Shown piece by piece: positions 42,546 through 50,831 of a DNA stretch of 64,000 bases. Below the pieces are notes generated by a model. It saw only the letters and a list, made by a program, of their open reading frames with translations. It had not been told where the DNA came from and made no database searches. Position numbers and translations under genes: made by a program. The stretch lies in assembly GCF_002855575.1 (NCBI RefSeq), contig NZ_PKRQ01000003.1, forward strand, positions 310,001-374,000. Direction: 5' to 3'. This stretch comes from Tabrizicola sp. TH137. Lineage in GTDB: Bacteria; Pseudomonadota; Alphaproteobacteria; Rhodobacterales; Rhodobacteraceae. Within the stretch, counting starts at the first letter, position 1. Each line of letters opens with the position of its first letter.

Positions 42546-42649
42546 GGGCTTTTTCTCCGATTTGGCCTATGATACCGCAGGTTTGCCGGGTCTTTCTCCC
42601 GAAGATCATCTGAACCCATGTCGTTTCGCCTGCAATTCAGGGGCCATAC

Positions 42650-43111
42650 ATGCCGATTGAACGCGTCCCGCTCGACCGCTTTGACGAAGTGATCCTGCGC
42701 ATCCTCGCCACCGATGGCCGGATCAGCGCCACCGAACTCGGCCGCCGCATCGGCCTGTCCAAATCCCCCACCCAGGCGCGGCTGAAAAGGCTGGAAGACA
42801 GCGGAATCATCACGGGATATCGCGCCCTTCTCGACCCGATCCGCATGGGCCAGGCCCATGTCGCCTTCGTCGAAGTGCGCCTGTCCGACACCCGCGAAGC
42901 GGCGCTTCAGGCCTTCAACAAGGCCGTGCTGGCGGTGCCCGAGGTGGAGCAATGCCACATGATCGCCTCGCGCTTCGACTATCTGCTGAAGGTGCGCACC
43001 GCCGACATCCTGGATTACCGCCGCGTGCTGGCCGAACGAATCAGCGCCCTGCCGCATGTCGCCTCCACCTCCACCTATGTCGCGATGGAGGCGGTGAAGG
43101 AAAGCTTCTGA
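42650..43111 (+). CDS. putR: Lrp/AsnC-family regulator, PutR-like
   Basis: A 153-residue Lrp-type regulator. N-terminal helix-turn-helix: [20 protein letters not shown], then [29 protein letters not shown] split over residues 25-55; C-terminal RAM ligand domain with [40 protein letters not shown] and [20 protein letters not shown]. Its divergence from putA (104 bp between starts) matches PutR, the proline-responsive activator of alphaproteobacteria. The gene ends 16 bp before the tRNA-Leu. Confidence 0.92.
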   Translation: MPIERVPLDRFDEVILRILATDGRISATELGRRIGLSKSPTQARLKRLEDSGIITGYRALLDPIRMGQAHVAFVEVRLSDTREAALQAFNKAVLAVPEVEQCHMIASRFDYLLKVRTADILDYRRVLAERISALPHVASTSTYVAMEAVKESF

Positions 43112-43127
43112 TCCCCCCGTGCTCCCC

Positions 43128-43213
43128 TGGTACCCGCGGCCGGACTCGAACCGGCACGGCCTTTCGGCCTAGGGATTTTAAGTCCCCTGTGTCTACCATT
43201 CCACCACGCGGGC
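43128..43213 (-). tRNA. tRNA-Leu (anticodon UAA)
   Basis: Read on the minus strand it starts GCCCGCGTGGTGGAATGGTA at 43213 and ends in an encoded CCA at 43128-43130. The anticodon loop CTTAAAA places TAA at 43178-43180. A variable arm (GGCCGAAAGGCC) and the T-loop GGTTCGAGTCC are clear, so it is a class II tRNA. It decodes UUA and by wobble UUG, codons that are rare in this GC-rich DNA. Confidence 0.97.
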
Positions 43214-43337
43214 CGCGGGGACGCGCGCCTTGCTAGCAAGCCCGCCGCCCAAGGGAAAGCCCACGCTTCCCCGCCCCCCTTTGCGGCAGCGGCGCGTCCG
43301 GCCTATCCTGCCCCCCAAGGTGACCGGAGACGTCCAG

Positions 43338-44048
43338 ATGACCCGCAGCTTCCCCCTGCTCCTTTGCGCAACGCTCGCCCTGCACGCCCCGCTTCCGGCC
43401 ACGGCGCAGGACGGCGCGGCGGTAGCCCCCCCGCCGGGCATCACGCTTCCCCTTACCGCCCGCGGCAATGAACCCTTCTGGTCCGTCGAAGCCACGGTCG
43501 AAGGCCTCCGCCTGTCCGAACCCGAAGGCAAGGGCAGCCTCCGCATCCTGCCCTTCACGCAAGAGACGGAAGGCGACAGCCTGATCCTGATCACCAGCGA
43601 CTTCACCCTCCGCATCGACCCGCAGCTCTGCCGCGACAGCATGTCGGGGATGCCCCATCCCTATCGCGCCACCCTCACCCGCGCCTCGGCCGGGCTGAAC
43701 GGCTGCGCGGGCGACCCGGCCGCGCTCCTCGCGGGGGACTGGACCGTGACCCGCCTCGGCCCTGCCCCCCTTGCCGATGTCAGCGGCGTCATCCTTGCCT
43801 TCGCCGACGGGCAAGTGTCGGGCAATTCCGGCTGCAACCGCCTCACCGGCAGCTACAGCCTGACGGGCGAAAGCCTTTCCCTCGGCCCCATCGCCACCAC
43901 CCGCATGGCCTGCCCCGCCCCGCAGATGGAAACTGAACTGGCCGTGCTCGCCGCCCTCGCCTCCGTCACCGGCTTCGACATCGCCGAAGACGGCACCCTC
44001 CTCCTGACCTCCGGCGAAGGCATGGCAGCCCTCTCCGCCCGCCGCTGA
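43338..44048 (+). CDS. META-domain (HslJ-like) secreted protein with COG3650-type N-terminal domain
   Basis: A 236-residue exported protein. Signal peptide MTRSFPLLLCATLALHAPLP, cleavage after ATAQ. The first mature domain contains ARGNEPFWSVEATVEGLRLS, then CRDSMSGMPHPYRATLT and LNGCAGDP; this GNEPFW...C.D.MSG..YP pattern is that of COG3650-type membrane proteins. The second, from about residue 145, is a META domain: LLAGDWTVTRLGPAPLADVS, GQVSGNSGCNRLTGSYSLTG, LGPIATTRMACPAPQMETEL. In E. coli HslJ has been linked to stress and novobiocin resistance. Start at 43338 chosen for the signal peptide. Confidence 0.85.
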   Translation: MTRSFPLLLCATLALHAPLPATAQDGAAVAPPPGITLPLTARGNEPFWSVEATVEGLRLSEPEGKGSLRILPFTQETEGDSLILITSDFTLRIDPQLCRDSMSGMPHPYRATLTRASAGLNGCAGDPAALLAGDWTVTRLGPAPLADVSGVILAFADGQVSGNSGCNRLTGSYSLTGESLSLGPIATTRMACPAPQMETELAVLAALASVTGFDIAEDGTLLLTSGEGMAALSARR

Positions 44049-44132
44049 GGCCCGTGCCGCAGCGCGGCAATTGACACTCCCCGCGCCCCGGTTCCATATG
44101 ACGGGCGAGAATTTGCGGGGGAGACATCGCGC

Positions 44133-44836
44133 ATGAAAAAGGTCTATCCCAGCGCCGAAGCCGCGCTGGACGGCGTCCTCTTCGATGGCATGACCATCGC
44201 CTCGGGTGGCTTCGGCCTCTGCGGCATTCCCGAACTTCTGATCGCCGCGATCCGCAAGGCCGGGACGAAGGACCTCACCGTCGCCTCCAACAATGCGGGC
44301 GTCGATGGCTTTGGCCTCGGCATCCTCCTGGAAAGCCGTCAGGTGAAGAAGATGATCTCCTCCTATGTGGGCGAGAATGCCGAATTCATGCGGCAATACC
44401 TGTCGGGCGAGTTGGAGCTTGAATTCAACCCGCAAGGCACGCTGGCCGAACGCATGCGCGCCGGCGGCGCGGGCATCCCCGGCTTCTACACCCGCACCGG
44501 CGTCGGCACCGTCATCGCCGAGGGCAAGGAGCACAAGGACTTCGACGGCAAGACCTATATCCTCGAACGCTCCATCGTCGCGGACCTCTCCATCGTGAAG
44601 GCCTGGAAGGCCGACCCCTCGGGCAACCTCGTCTTCCGCAAGACCGCCCGCAACTTCAACCCGCCCGCCGCCACCTGCGGCAAGATCTGCGTGGTGGAGG
44701 TGGAAGAGATCGTGCCCCTGGGCGCGCTCGACCCCGACGCGATCCACCTGCCTGGCATCTATGTCCATCGCATCGTGCAGGGGCAGCACGAAAAGCGCAT
44801 CGAACAGCGCACCGTCCGGAAGAAGGAGAGCGTGTA

Positions 44837-44837
<1 letters not shown>
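44133..44837 (+). CDS. scoA: 3-oxoacid CoA-transferase subunit A
   Basis: Alpha subunit of succinyl-CoA:3-ketoacid CoA-transferase, which activates acetoacetate with succinyl-CoA; 234 residues. Family pattern: [60 protein letters not shown] and [20 protein letters not shown]. The gene overlaps scoB by one base (TAATG). The pair makes the enzyme for ketone-body or PHB-derived acetoacetate use. Confidence 0.95.
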
Positions 44838-45466
<629 letters not shown>

Positions 45467-45478
45467 CGCCGCGCATCA

Positions 45479-45584
45479 GCGAAGAATTTTCACCGAAAAT
45501 TCTTCGCCCCAGCCCCCCCCGAAAAATCTTCGTCCGAAGATTTTTCGCCCCTCACCCGCAAAATTTTCCTCCGAAAATTTTGCG
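45479..45584. repeat. Cluster B: three stacked AT-rich perfect hairpins
   Basis: GCGAAGAATTTTC/GAAAATTCTTCGC (45479-45507, loop ACC); CGAAAAATCTTCG/CGAAGATTTTTCG (45520-45547); CGCAAAATTTTC/GAAAATTTTGCG (45557-45584, loop CTCC). Stems of 12-13 bp without mismatch. Same family as cluster A at 28807-28932. They fill the scoB to GNAT gap. Confidence 0.88.
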
Positions 45585-45604
45585 CTTCCCGATCGGAGCA
45601 GGCC

Positions 45605-45892
45605 ATGACCCACGAGGTGCAGCGCGAACACGGGGCCAGCAAGGGCCGCTACGTCATCCGCCAGAACGGCGAAGAGGCGGAACTGACCTATTCCATCACC
45701 TCCCCCACGCTCATCATCGCCGATCACACCGGCGTGCCGGACAGTTTCCGGGGCACGGGCGCAGGTCTTGCGCTCGTCACCCGGATGGTGGCCGATGCGC
45801 GGGCGGAAGGGTTCAAGATCATGCCGCTCTGCCCCTTCGTGAACGCGCAGCGCAAGAAACATCCCGAATGGGCCGACGCCTTCGCCGTCTGA
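45605..45892 (+). CDS. Small GNAT-family N-acetyltransferase (COG2388 type)
   Basis: A 95-residue short acetyltransferase of the YidJ/Gtf-like COG2388 group. Seen: GRYVIRQNGEEAELTYSITS, IADHTGVPDSFRGTGAGLAL (acetyl-CoA loop with RGTGAG) and KIMPLCPFVNAQRKKHPEWA (the C-P-F-V-x-x-x-x-x-x-H-P-E-W end is diagnostic). The target is unknown. It lies just after hairpin cluster B, with a GGAGCA sequence 4 bp before its ATG. Confidence 0.88.
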   Translation: MTHEVQREHGASKGRYVIRQNGEEAELTYSITSPTLIIADHTGVPDSFRGTGAGLALVTRMVADARAEGFKIMPLCPFVNAQRKKHPEWADAFAV

Positions 45893-45921
45893 TCCCGAGA
45901 GGGCCCGCCCCCAGCCTCCGC

Positions 45922-46800
45922 CTACTGGCTGGCCTGTAGGATACGGAAGACGCAGGGATCGCTCACCACCACGGGCGGCGTGGCACAGAGCCCCTGCGCC
46001 ACCTGCCAGGCCGCCAGCACCTTCGGCACATAGTCCCGCGTCTCGGCATAGGGGGGCACACCGCGATTGGCGCGCACCGCCCCCTCGCCCGCATTATAGG
46101 CGGCCAGGACGAGGATCGGGTCGCGGTCGAATTCCTTCATCAGCCAGTCGAGATAGGCGATGCCGCCGCGGATGTTCTCTTCCGGGTCCAGCGCATCGCG
46201 CACGCCGAACCGCTCCGCCGTCGCGGGGATAAGCTGCATCAGGCCCTGTGCCCCTGCCGAACTGACGGCATCGGCCCGCCCCGCGCTTTCCACCGCCATC
46301 ACCGCCAGGGCCAGAGCGGGCGAAACCTCCGTGCCCACCGTCGCCATCAGCAGCGCCGTGCCATGGTCATCGGCCATCTTCTGCATCTGTTGCAGGCGCG
46401 GCGCGGTCACCGACTTTCCCTGCGGCCCCTGTGCCAGCGCCGCCATCGCGGCATCGAAACGCCCCGCCGCCTGATCCATGCCCGGCGGCACAAGGTCCCA
46501 GAACCAGCCATAGGTAGAGGCCGCGCCCGGCACCGGCCCCTGCGGCCGGTCTGCGGCCGCGACGCCCACCGGGGGCAGCGGCTCGGGTTCGCGCGGCGGT
46601 TCGGCCTTGGGCAGCGCCGCCAGTAGCCGCGCCTGCTCCGCCGGATCAATCTGCACGGTGATCCGCTGGCCCGGAAGGCCCTCCCCGACCTTGACGCGGC
46701 GGAAGGTGAAATCGCGCTCCGGCGACAGGCCCTCCGCAGCCGCGGGGGGAATCGCGGCAAGACTCGCCGCCATAGCCAGAACTGCTGCCCGGACGTGCAT
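45922..46800 (-). CDS. Lytic transglycosylase (SLT domain)
   Basis: A 292-residue exported murein lyase. Signal peptide MHVRAAVLAMAASLAAIPPA with cleavage near AAAEG. The SLT domain is in the C-terminal half: catalytic Glu in LALAVMAVESAGRADAVSSA, then GAQGLMQLIPATAERFGVRD, NIRGGIAYLDWLMKEFDRDP and LAAYNAGEGAVRANRGVPPY with AETRDYVPKVLAA. It could open peptidoglycan for the Tad pilus encoded divergently beside it, but such enzymes also do general cell-wall turnover. Start at 46800; the longer frame adds 34 residues before the signal. Confidence 0.9.
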   Translation of the reverse strand: MHVRAAVLAMAASLAAIPPAAAEGLSPERDFTFRRVKVGEGLPGQRITVQIDPAEQARLLAALPKAEPPREPEPLPPVGVAAADRPQGPVPGAASTYGWFWDLVPPGMDQAAGRFDAAMAALAQGPQGKSVTAPRLQQMQKMADDHGTALLMATVGTEVSPALALAVMAVESAGRADAVSSAGAQGLMQLIPATAERFGVRDALDPEENIRGGIAYLDWLMKEFDRDPILVLAAYNAGEGAVRANRGVPPYAETRDYVPKVLAAWQVAQGLCATPPVVVSDPCVFRILQASQ

Positions 46801-47144
46801 CTCTGACGGATGCCTTTCCTGTCTTTGCCTCTTGCAGGGAATCATGCACCAAAACGCCCCGTCTGGCCACTCCCCCCAGGGGGAACGTGGCAGAACGGCC
46901 AAGCTTTCACCTAAAGTGTTAATTTTTCAGGAGGATTTCAAATTTTTTCCGATGTTTTTCAATCCTCTGCGGCGCCGTGCAAGAAAATGCAAAGCCGATG
47001 CAAAAGCCCAAACTCGTCCAAACTGCCGCCACCGTTCGCAGGCCATATGTCCTCACACCGAACGGCAGACGGACGGACGATACGGACGGACGGAAACCGG
47101 GGCGGTTGGAACCAAGACCTGTAACGAGTAACGAGGAAACGACC
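46801..47144 (+). promoter_or_regulatory. Upstream region and leader of flp1
   Basis: No gene. It holds ACGTGGCAGAACGGCCAAG (46885-46903), an AT-rich part around 46910-46965 that probably has the promoter, and a 52-bp block (47020-47071, starting AACTGCCGCCACCGTTCGCA) that recurs before flp2 at 47598-47649. The flp1 leader is therefore long. Confidence 0.5.
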
Positions 47145-47324
47145 ATGAAACTGCTGAACCTCTTCAAATCCTTCAAGAACGACGAATCCGGCGCCGTGAC
47201 GGTTGACTGGGTCGTGCTGACCGCCGCCGTCGTCGCCCTGGCCATCGTGGTGGGTGGCACCGTCCGCGGCGCGATCACGTCGGAAGCCTCCGAAATCGCG
47301 GGCGAAATCACCAGCAGCAACTGA
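47145..47324 (+). CDS. flp: Flp-type pilin 1
   Basis: A 59-residue Tad pilin: MKLLNLFKSFKNDESG is the leader, processed by the CpaA-type prepilin peptidase after Gly 16, then AVTVDWVVLTAAVVALAIVV forms the hydrophobic helix. The usual Glu-Tyr pair after the cleavage site is Asp-Trp here. The mature pilin of about 43 residues would polymerise into the Flp fibre. Nearly the same protein is encoded by flp2. Hairpin at 47340-47374 follows. Confidence 0.9.
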   Translation: MKLLNLFKSFKNDESGAVTVDWVVLTAAVVALAIVVGGTVRGAITSEASEIAGEITSSN

Positions 47325-47725
47325 TCGGCCGTTGCGGGTCTTGTGCGGCCGGGCCCCCGGTCGGGCCGCACAAGGGGCGGGGCGCAGCATCCCTCCCCCC
47401 GCCCGCTTCCCCGCGACCGGCCCGATCCTGCGGTCATCCCCCGCGAAAACGTGGCAAAACCGCCAAAATTGCCACCCAACGGATATGTGTCACCGACGGA
47501 AGTATGGGTTCATTAAGATTGTTTAAAGCAATTTCAATGACTTAAGCCCCCATCCCCCGGAAATCCGCAGTTGACCGAAAATGCCCACCCGATTCCCAAC
47601 TGCCGCCACGATTCAGGGGCCATATGCCTCCATACCGAACGGAAGACGGCGCCCGGAAGAACGGACCGACAGACCCCGGCACGGTTGTGAGCAAGACCTG
47701 AAACCTGAACCAAGGGAAGACGACC
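47325..47725 (+). promoter_or_regulatory. flp1-flp2 spacer and flp2 leader
   Basis: After the hairpin comes ACGTGGCAAAACCGCCAA (47449-47466), the counterpart of the box before flp1, an AT-rich segment 47500-47545 including TTAAGATTGTTTAA (47513-47526) and the 52-bp leader block at 47598-47649. I infer a separate promoter for flp2. Confidence 0.5.
47340..47374 (+). terminator. Hairpin after flp1
   Basis: CTTGTGCGGCC (47340-47350) / GGCCGCACAAG (47364-47374), an 11-bp perfect stem with a 13-base loop, 16 bp after the stop. There is no T-run; it may protect the pilin mRNA or end it with Rho. Confidence 0.55.
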
Positions 47726-47920
47726 ATGAAACTGCTGAACATCTTCAAATCCTTCAAGAACGACGAATCGGGCGCCGTGACCGTTGACTGGGTCGTGCTG
47801 ACCGGTGCCGTCGTGGCCCTCGCCCTCGTGATCGGCACCACCGTCGGTGGCTCGATCTCGACCGCTGCCGGCAACATCGCCGAAGACGTCGTCGCAAACT
47901 CGGGCGGCGCCGAAGAGTGA
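47726..47920 (+). CDS. flp: Flp-type pilin 2
   Basis: A 64-residue paralogue of flp1: leader MKLLNIFKSFKNDESG, mature AVTVDWVVLTGAVVALALVI and a longer, acidic C-terminus (ANSGGAEE). It shares the leader peptide, cleavage site and even the 5-prime untranslated block with flp1, so the pair arose by a recent duplication of the whole transcription unit. AAGGGAAG lies 6-12 bp before the ATG. Confidence 0.9.
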   Translation: MKLLNIFKSFKNDESGAVTVDWVVLTGAVVALALVIGTTVGGSISTAAGNIAEDVVANSGGAEE

Positions 47921-47944
47921 TCGCGCCACTGGCATGATCGGCCA

Positions 47945-47970
47945 TGCGGCCAGGTTTCGGCCTGGCCGCA
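47945..47970 (+). terminator. Hairpin after flp2
   Basis: TGCGGCCAGG (47945-47954), loop TTTCGG, CCTGGCCGCA (47961-47970): a perfect 10-bp stem 25 bp after the flp2 stop. Confidence 0.55.
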
Positions 47971-48048
47971 GTCACAAGTAACGAGACGGACCGGTTTCGT
48001 TATTCAGGCGGTGCCCGGCCGCAAGGTCCGAAAAGCCGGAGTGCGAAC

Positions 48049-48243
48049 ATGACCGAAACGACACTGATCGACGAAGCGCGGAGCTTCCCGAAACAAGAGG
48101 ATGGCGCCGTAACGGTGGACTGGGTGGTGCTTGCCGCTGCCGTCGTTCTCCTGGCCATCCCGATCGGGATCACCGTTGGCAACTCCGTGGACACCTCCGC
48201 AACCGACATCGGTGAACGGGTGGTGGACGCGACAGACGACTGA
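48049..48243 (+). CDS. Flp-type pilin 3 (divergent)
   Basis: A 64-residue pilin-like protein. The leader differs from flp1 and flp2 (MTETTLIDEARSFPKQEDG), but the processing site and helix start are the same, G-AVTVDWVVLAAAVVLLAIPI, and it ends acidic (VVDATDD). It may be a minor pilin. The leader lacks the basic residues normal for prepilins apart from R and K, which is odd. I start at 48049; a longer frame begins in the flp2 hairpin. It is followed by cpaB after 73 bp. Confidence 0.82.
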   Translation: MTETTLIDEARSFPKQEDGAVTVDWVVLAAAVVLLAIPIGITVGNSVDTSATDIGERVVDATDD

Positions 48244-48316
48244 ATTCCTGCCGGTCCGCCCTCGGGCGCGACCGGCCCATTTGCCGTTCAAGGGCACAAA
48301 CAAAGGCAGAACCGAC

Positions 48317-49156
48317 ATGCGCATGATCTTCGGATTGGTCCTTATCGCCGGCATGGCCTTGGCCGGTTTCGCCGTCTTCATGGCCCAAGGCTATATCAAC
48401 CAGACGGAATCCGCCCTGGTGAAGGAACGCGAGTTCCGCCAGAAGGTCGGCGACCTCGTCGAAGTCTATGTCGTGACAGAGCGGCTCGATTTCGGCGATC
48501 CGCTCCTGAAGGAAAACGTCCGCACGATCTATTGGCAGGCCTCGGCGCTGCCCGAAGGCACTTTCTCGGACGAGGCCGAACTCTTCCCCCCGGGGCAGGA
48601 ACAGCCGCGCTATGCCCTGCGCCTGATGGAACCGTTCGAACCAATCCTGAAGGTCAAGGTGACCGAACCGGGCGAATCCGCAGGCCTCACCTCGCAGCTT
48701 GGTGAAGGCATGCGCGCCTTCGCGATCCGCGTCGATGCCTCTTCCGGCGTGTCGGGCTTCGTTTATCCGGGCAACTATGTCGATGTCTATTGGACCGGCA
48801 GCAATGGCATGACCGAAGTGACGAAACTGATCGAGACCGGCATCAACGTCATCGCCATCGACCAGACCGCCGCCGGGGCCGCCACCGGCGAGGCGACCAT
48901 CGCCCAGACCGTCACCGTCAAGGCCACGCCGGAACAGGTGGCCCGCCTCGCACAGGCCCAGGCAACGGGCCGCCTTGCCCTCTCGCTCGTGGGTCGCTCG
49001 GGCGAAACGATCGAAGGCCGGGTGGAAGTGGACAGCGACTCCCTCCTCGGGATCGAGACCGAGGAAGTGATCGAGGTCGAGGCCGAACGCGTCTGCACCA
49101 TCCGCAACCGCAAGGGCGGCGAAGTGGTGGAAATTCCGATCCCCTGCACGAACTGA
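48317..49156 (+). CDS. cpaB: Flp pilus assembly protein CpaB
   Basis: A 279-residue periplasmic protein thought to assist the secretin. N-terminal anchor MRMIFGLVLIAGMALAGFAV; SAF-type domain VEVYVVTERLDFGDPLLKEN; then the RcpC/CpaB core GEGMRAFAIRVDASSGVSGF with VYPGNYVDVYWTGS and VTVKATPEQVARLAQAQATG-RLALSLVGR. The C-terminal part is Glu-rich with two Cys residues (ERVCTIRNRKGGE and IPCTN), possibly paired. GCAGAACC lies before the ATG. Confidence 0.93.
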   Translation: MRMIFGLVLIAGMALAGFAVFMAQGYINQTESALVKEREFRQKVGDLVEVYVVTERLDFGDPLLKENVRTIYWQASALPEGTFSDEAELFPPGQEQPRYALRLMEPFEPILKVKVTEPGESAGLTSQLGEGMRAFAIRVDASSGVSGFVYPGNYVDVYWTGSNGMTEVTKLIETGINVIAIDQTAAGAATGEATIAQTVTVKATPEQVARLAQAQATGRLALSLVGRSGETIEGRVEVDSDSLLGIETEEVIEVEAERVCTIRNRKGGEVVEIPIPCTN

Positions 49157-49229
49157 GGCTGCGACAGAGCGGAGCACCCCAAAGGTCAGGCGACCACAGC
49201 CTGACAGCGCACAACTCCAGATAAGCTGC

Positions 49230-49266
49230 GGCCAGACCCACCGCATATGGTGGGTCTGGCCTTTTC
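49230..49266 (+). terminator. Strong intrinsic terminator after cpaB
   Basis: GGCCAGACCCACC (49230-49242), loop GCATAT, GGTGGGTCTGGCC (49249-49261) followed by TTTT. A 13-bp perfect stem. cpaC should therefore have its own promoter in the AT-richer segment 49270-49400. Confidence 0.88.
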
Positions 49267-49434
49267 AACACGCGACCAATGGTCGGGGCACCCCCCTGTG
49301 TTGCCAGTTATCCACATCAGGAGTTTCCGTTAAGGCAATGATTCTTGCAAAGAAACTGGTATTGAGGCATGTTAACGGTTGGAGCGGGCAGTAAGACCCG
49401 CGTCACGAGGTGTGATCGAAAGGGCAGGTCACCG

Positions 49435-50820
49435 ATGCAGATGCGAAAGCTGATGGCCGCCGGCGCAATGGGCGCCGCCTTGGCCTTCGTGCCTCCGGCC
49501 ATGTCCGGGGCAGAAGTGCTGCGGGTGGTTCAGGGCACGGCGTCCCAGGCGCTGGAAGTGCCGATGAACCGCGCCGTGGTTCTGGAAAGTGATGTTCCCT
49601 TCGCCGAACTCTCGATCGCCAATCCCGGCATCGCCGACATTTCCACCCTGTCCGACCGGTCGATCTATGTGTTGGGCAAGACGCCCGGCCGCACCACGCT
49701 GACGCTCCTGTCGGCCGAGGGCGAGCTGATCACCAATGTCGAGGTGCAGGTCGTCACCGACATCGCCGAATTCAAGGAACGGCTGAACCAGATCCTTCCG
49801 GGCGAAAAGATCGAGGTGCGCACCGCCAATGACGGCATCGTGCTCTCGGGCACCGTCTCCTCCACCGCCCGGCTCGCCCGCGCGCTGGACCTTGCAGAAC
49901 GCTACGCGCCCGACCGCGTGTCGAACCTGATGACGGTGGGCGGCACCCAGCAGGTGATGCTGAAGGTGCGCTTTGCGGAAATGCAGCGCTCGGTCGCCAA
50001 GAACCTGTCCTCCTCCATCGCCATCGGCGGCACCAATGACGCCGTCGAAACCGGCACCTGGCTGAACGGCGACAACGGGCTCAACAACCCGATCGAAGTG
50101 CGCGAGAATGTCGTCGGCGCGGGCCTTCTCGGCTTCACCACCGGCTCGCTGCAAATCGGCATCCTGCTCGAAGCGCTGGAAACCAAGGGGGTCGTCCGCA
50201 CGCTGGCCGAACCCAACCTGACCGCCCTTTCGGGGCAAGAGGCTTCCTTCCTCGCGGGCGGCGAATATCCCGTGCCCGTGTCGGATGACGGCACCATCAC
50301 CGTGGAATACAAACCCTTCGGGGTCGAGATGAAGTTCACCCCCACCGTGGTGGATGGCGATCTCATCAACCTGCAAATCGCCGCCGCCGTCTCGTCGGTG
50401 GACGGCACGGTCACGCAGGAAAGCAACGGCATCCAGCTCGCCGCCTTCAAACGCCGCGAAACCCAGACCACGGTCGAGATGCGCGATGGCGAAAGCTTTG
50501 CCATCGCGGGCCTCCTCCAGGACGACTTCCGCGACCTCAACGGCCAGATCCCGTGGCTCGGCGATATCCCGGTGCTCGGCACGCTGTTCCGCTCGGTCGA
50601 ATACCAGCAGTCGCAATCCGAACTGGTCATCATCGTCACCCCGCATCTCGTCACCCCCACGCGGGGCGAGGCGCTGGCGCTGCCGACAGACCGGGTCCGC
50701 CTGCCGACGGAACGTGAACTCTTCCTCTTCGGCGAAGTCGGCAAGGCCGCCACATCCGGGGCGGCGGGCGAAGTGGCCCGGCAGGACTTCACCGGCTCCT
50801 ACGGCTATGTGATGGAATGA
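49435..50820 (+). CDS. cpaC: Tad pilus secretin CpaC (RcpA)
   Basis: Outer-membrane secretin of the Tad system, 461 residues. Signal peptide MQMRKLMAAGAMGAALAFVP; N-terminal pilus-formation domain (MNRAVVLESDVPFAELSIAN, VLGKTPGRTTLTLL); BON-like domain (KERLNQILPGEKIEVRTAND-GIVLSGTV); and the secretin core (VMLKVRFAEMQRSVAKNLSS, LLEALETKGVVRTLAEPNLT, SGQEASFLAGGEYPVPV, VDGDLINLQIAAAVSSVD and ETQTTVEMRDGESFAIAGLL). The end LVIIVTPHLVTPTR is the classic secretin terminus. Its stop overlaps an ATG of the next gene. Confidence 0.95.
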   Translation: MQMRKLMAAGAMGAALAFVPPAMSGAEVLRVVQGTASQALEVPMNRAVVLESDVPFAELSIANPGIADISTLSDRSIYVLGKTPGRTTLTLLSAEGELITNVEVQVVTDIAEFKERLNQILPGEKIEVRTANDGIVLSGTVSSTARLARALDLAERYAPDRVSNLMTVGGTQQVMLKVRFAEMQRSVAKNLSSSIAIGGTNDAVETGTWLNGDNGLNNPIEVRENVVGAGLLGFTTGSLQIGILLEALETKGVVRTLAEPNLTALSGQEASFLAGGEYPVPVSDDGTITVEYKPFGVEMKFTPTVVDGDLINLQIAAAVSSVDGTVTQESNGIQLAAFKRRETQTTVEMRDGESFAIAGLLQDDFRDLNGQIPWLGDIPVLGTLFRSVEYQQSQSELVIIVTPHLVTPTRGEALALPTDRVRLPTERELFLFGEVGKAATSGAAGEVARQDFTGSYGYVME

Positions 50821-50831
50821 GGGGACAGGCC

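Noticed and set aside
38982-42572. Plus-strand open frame of almost 1200 codons opposite putA
   Set aside because: Product is Arg/His/Pro/Gln-rich without domains, and it exactly mirrors putA, which has all catalytic motifs.
43128-43213. tRNA-Leu as integration site of a mobile element
   Set aside because: Flanking genes (putR and the META protein) look like native chromosomal genes and there is no repeated tRNA 3-prime end or integrase.
47513-47526. TTAAGATTGTTTAA before flp2 as a CtrA site
   Set aside because: The two TTAA halves are separated by six, not seven, bases, so it does not meet the consensus used for the other two sites.
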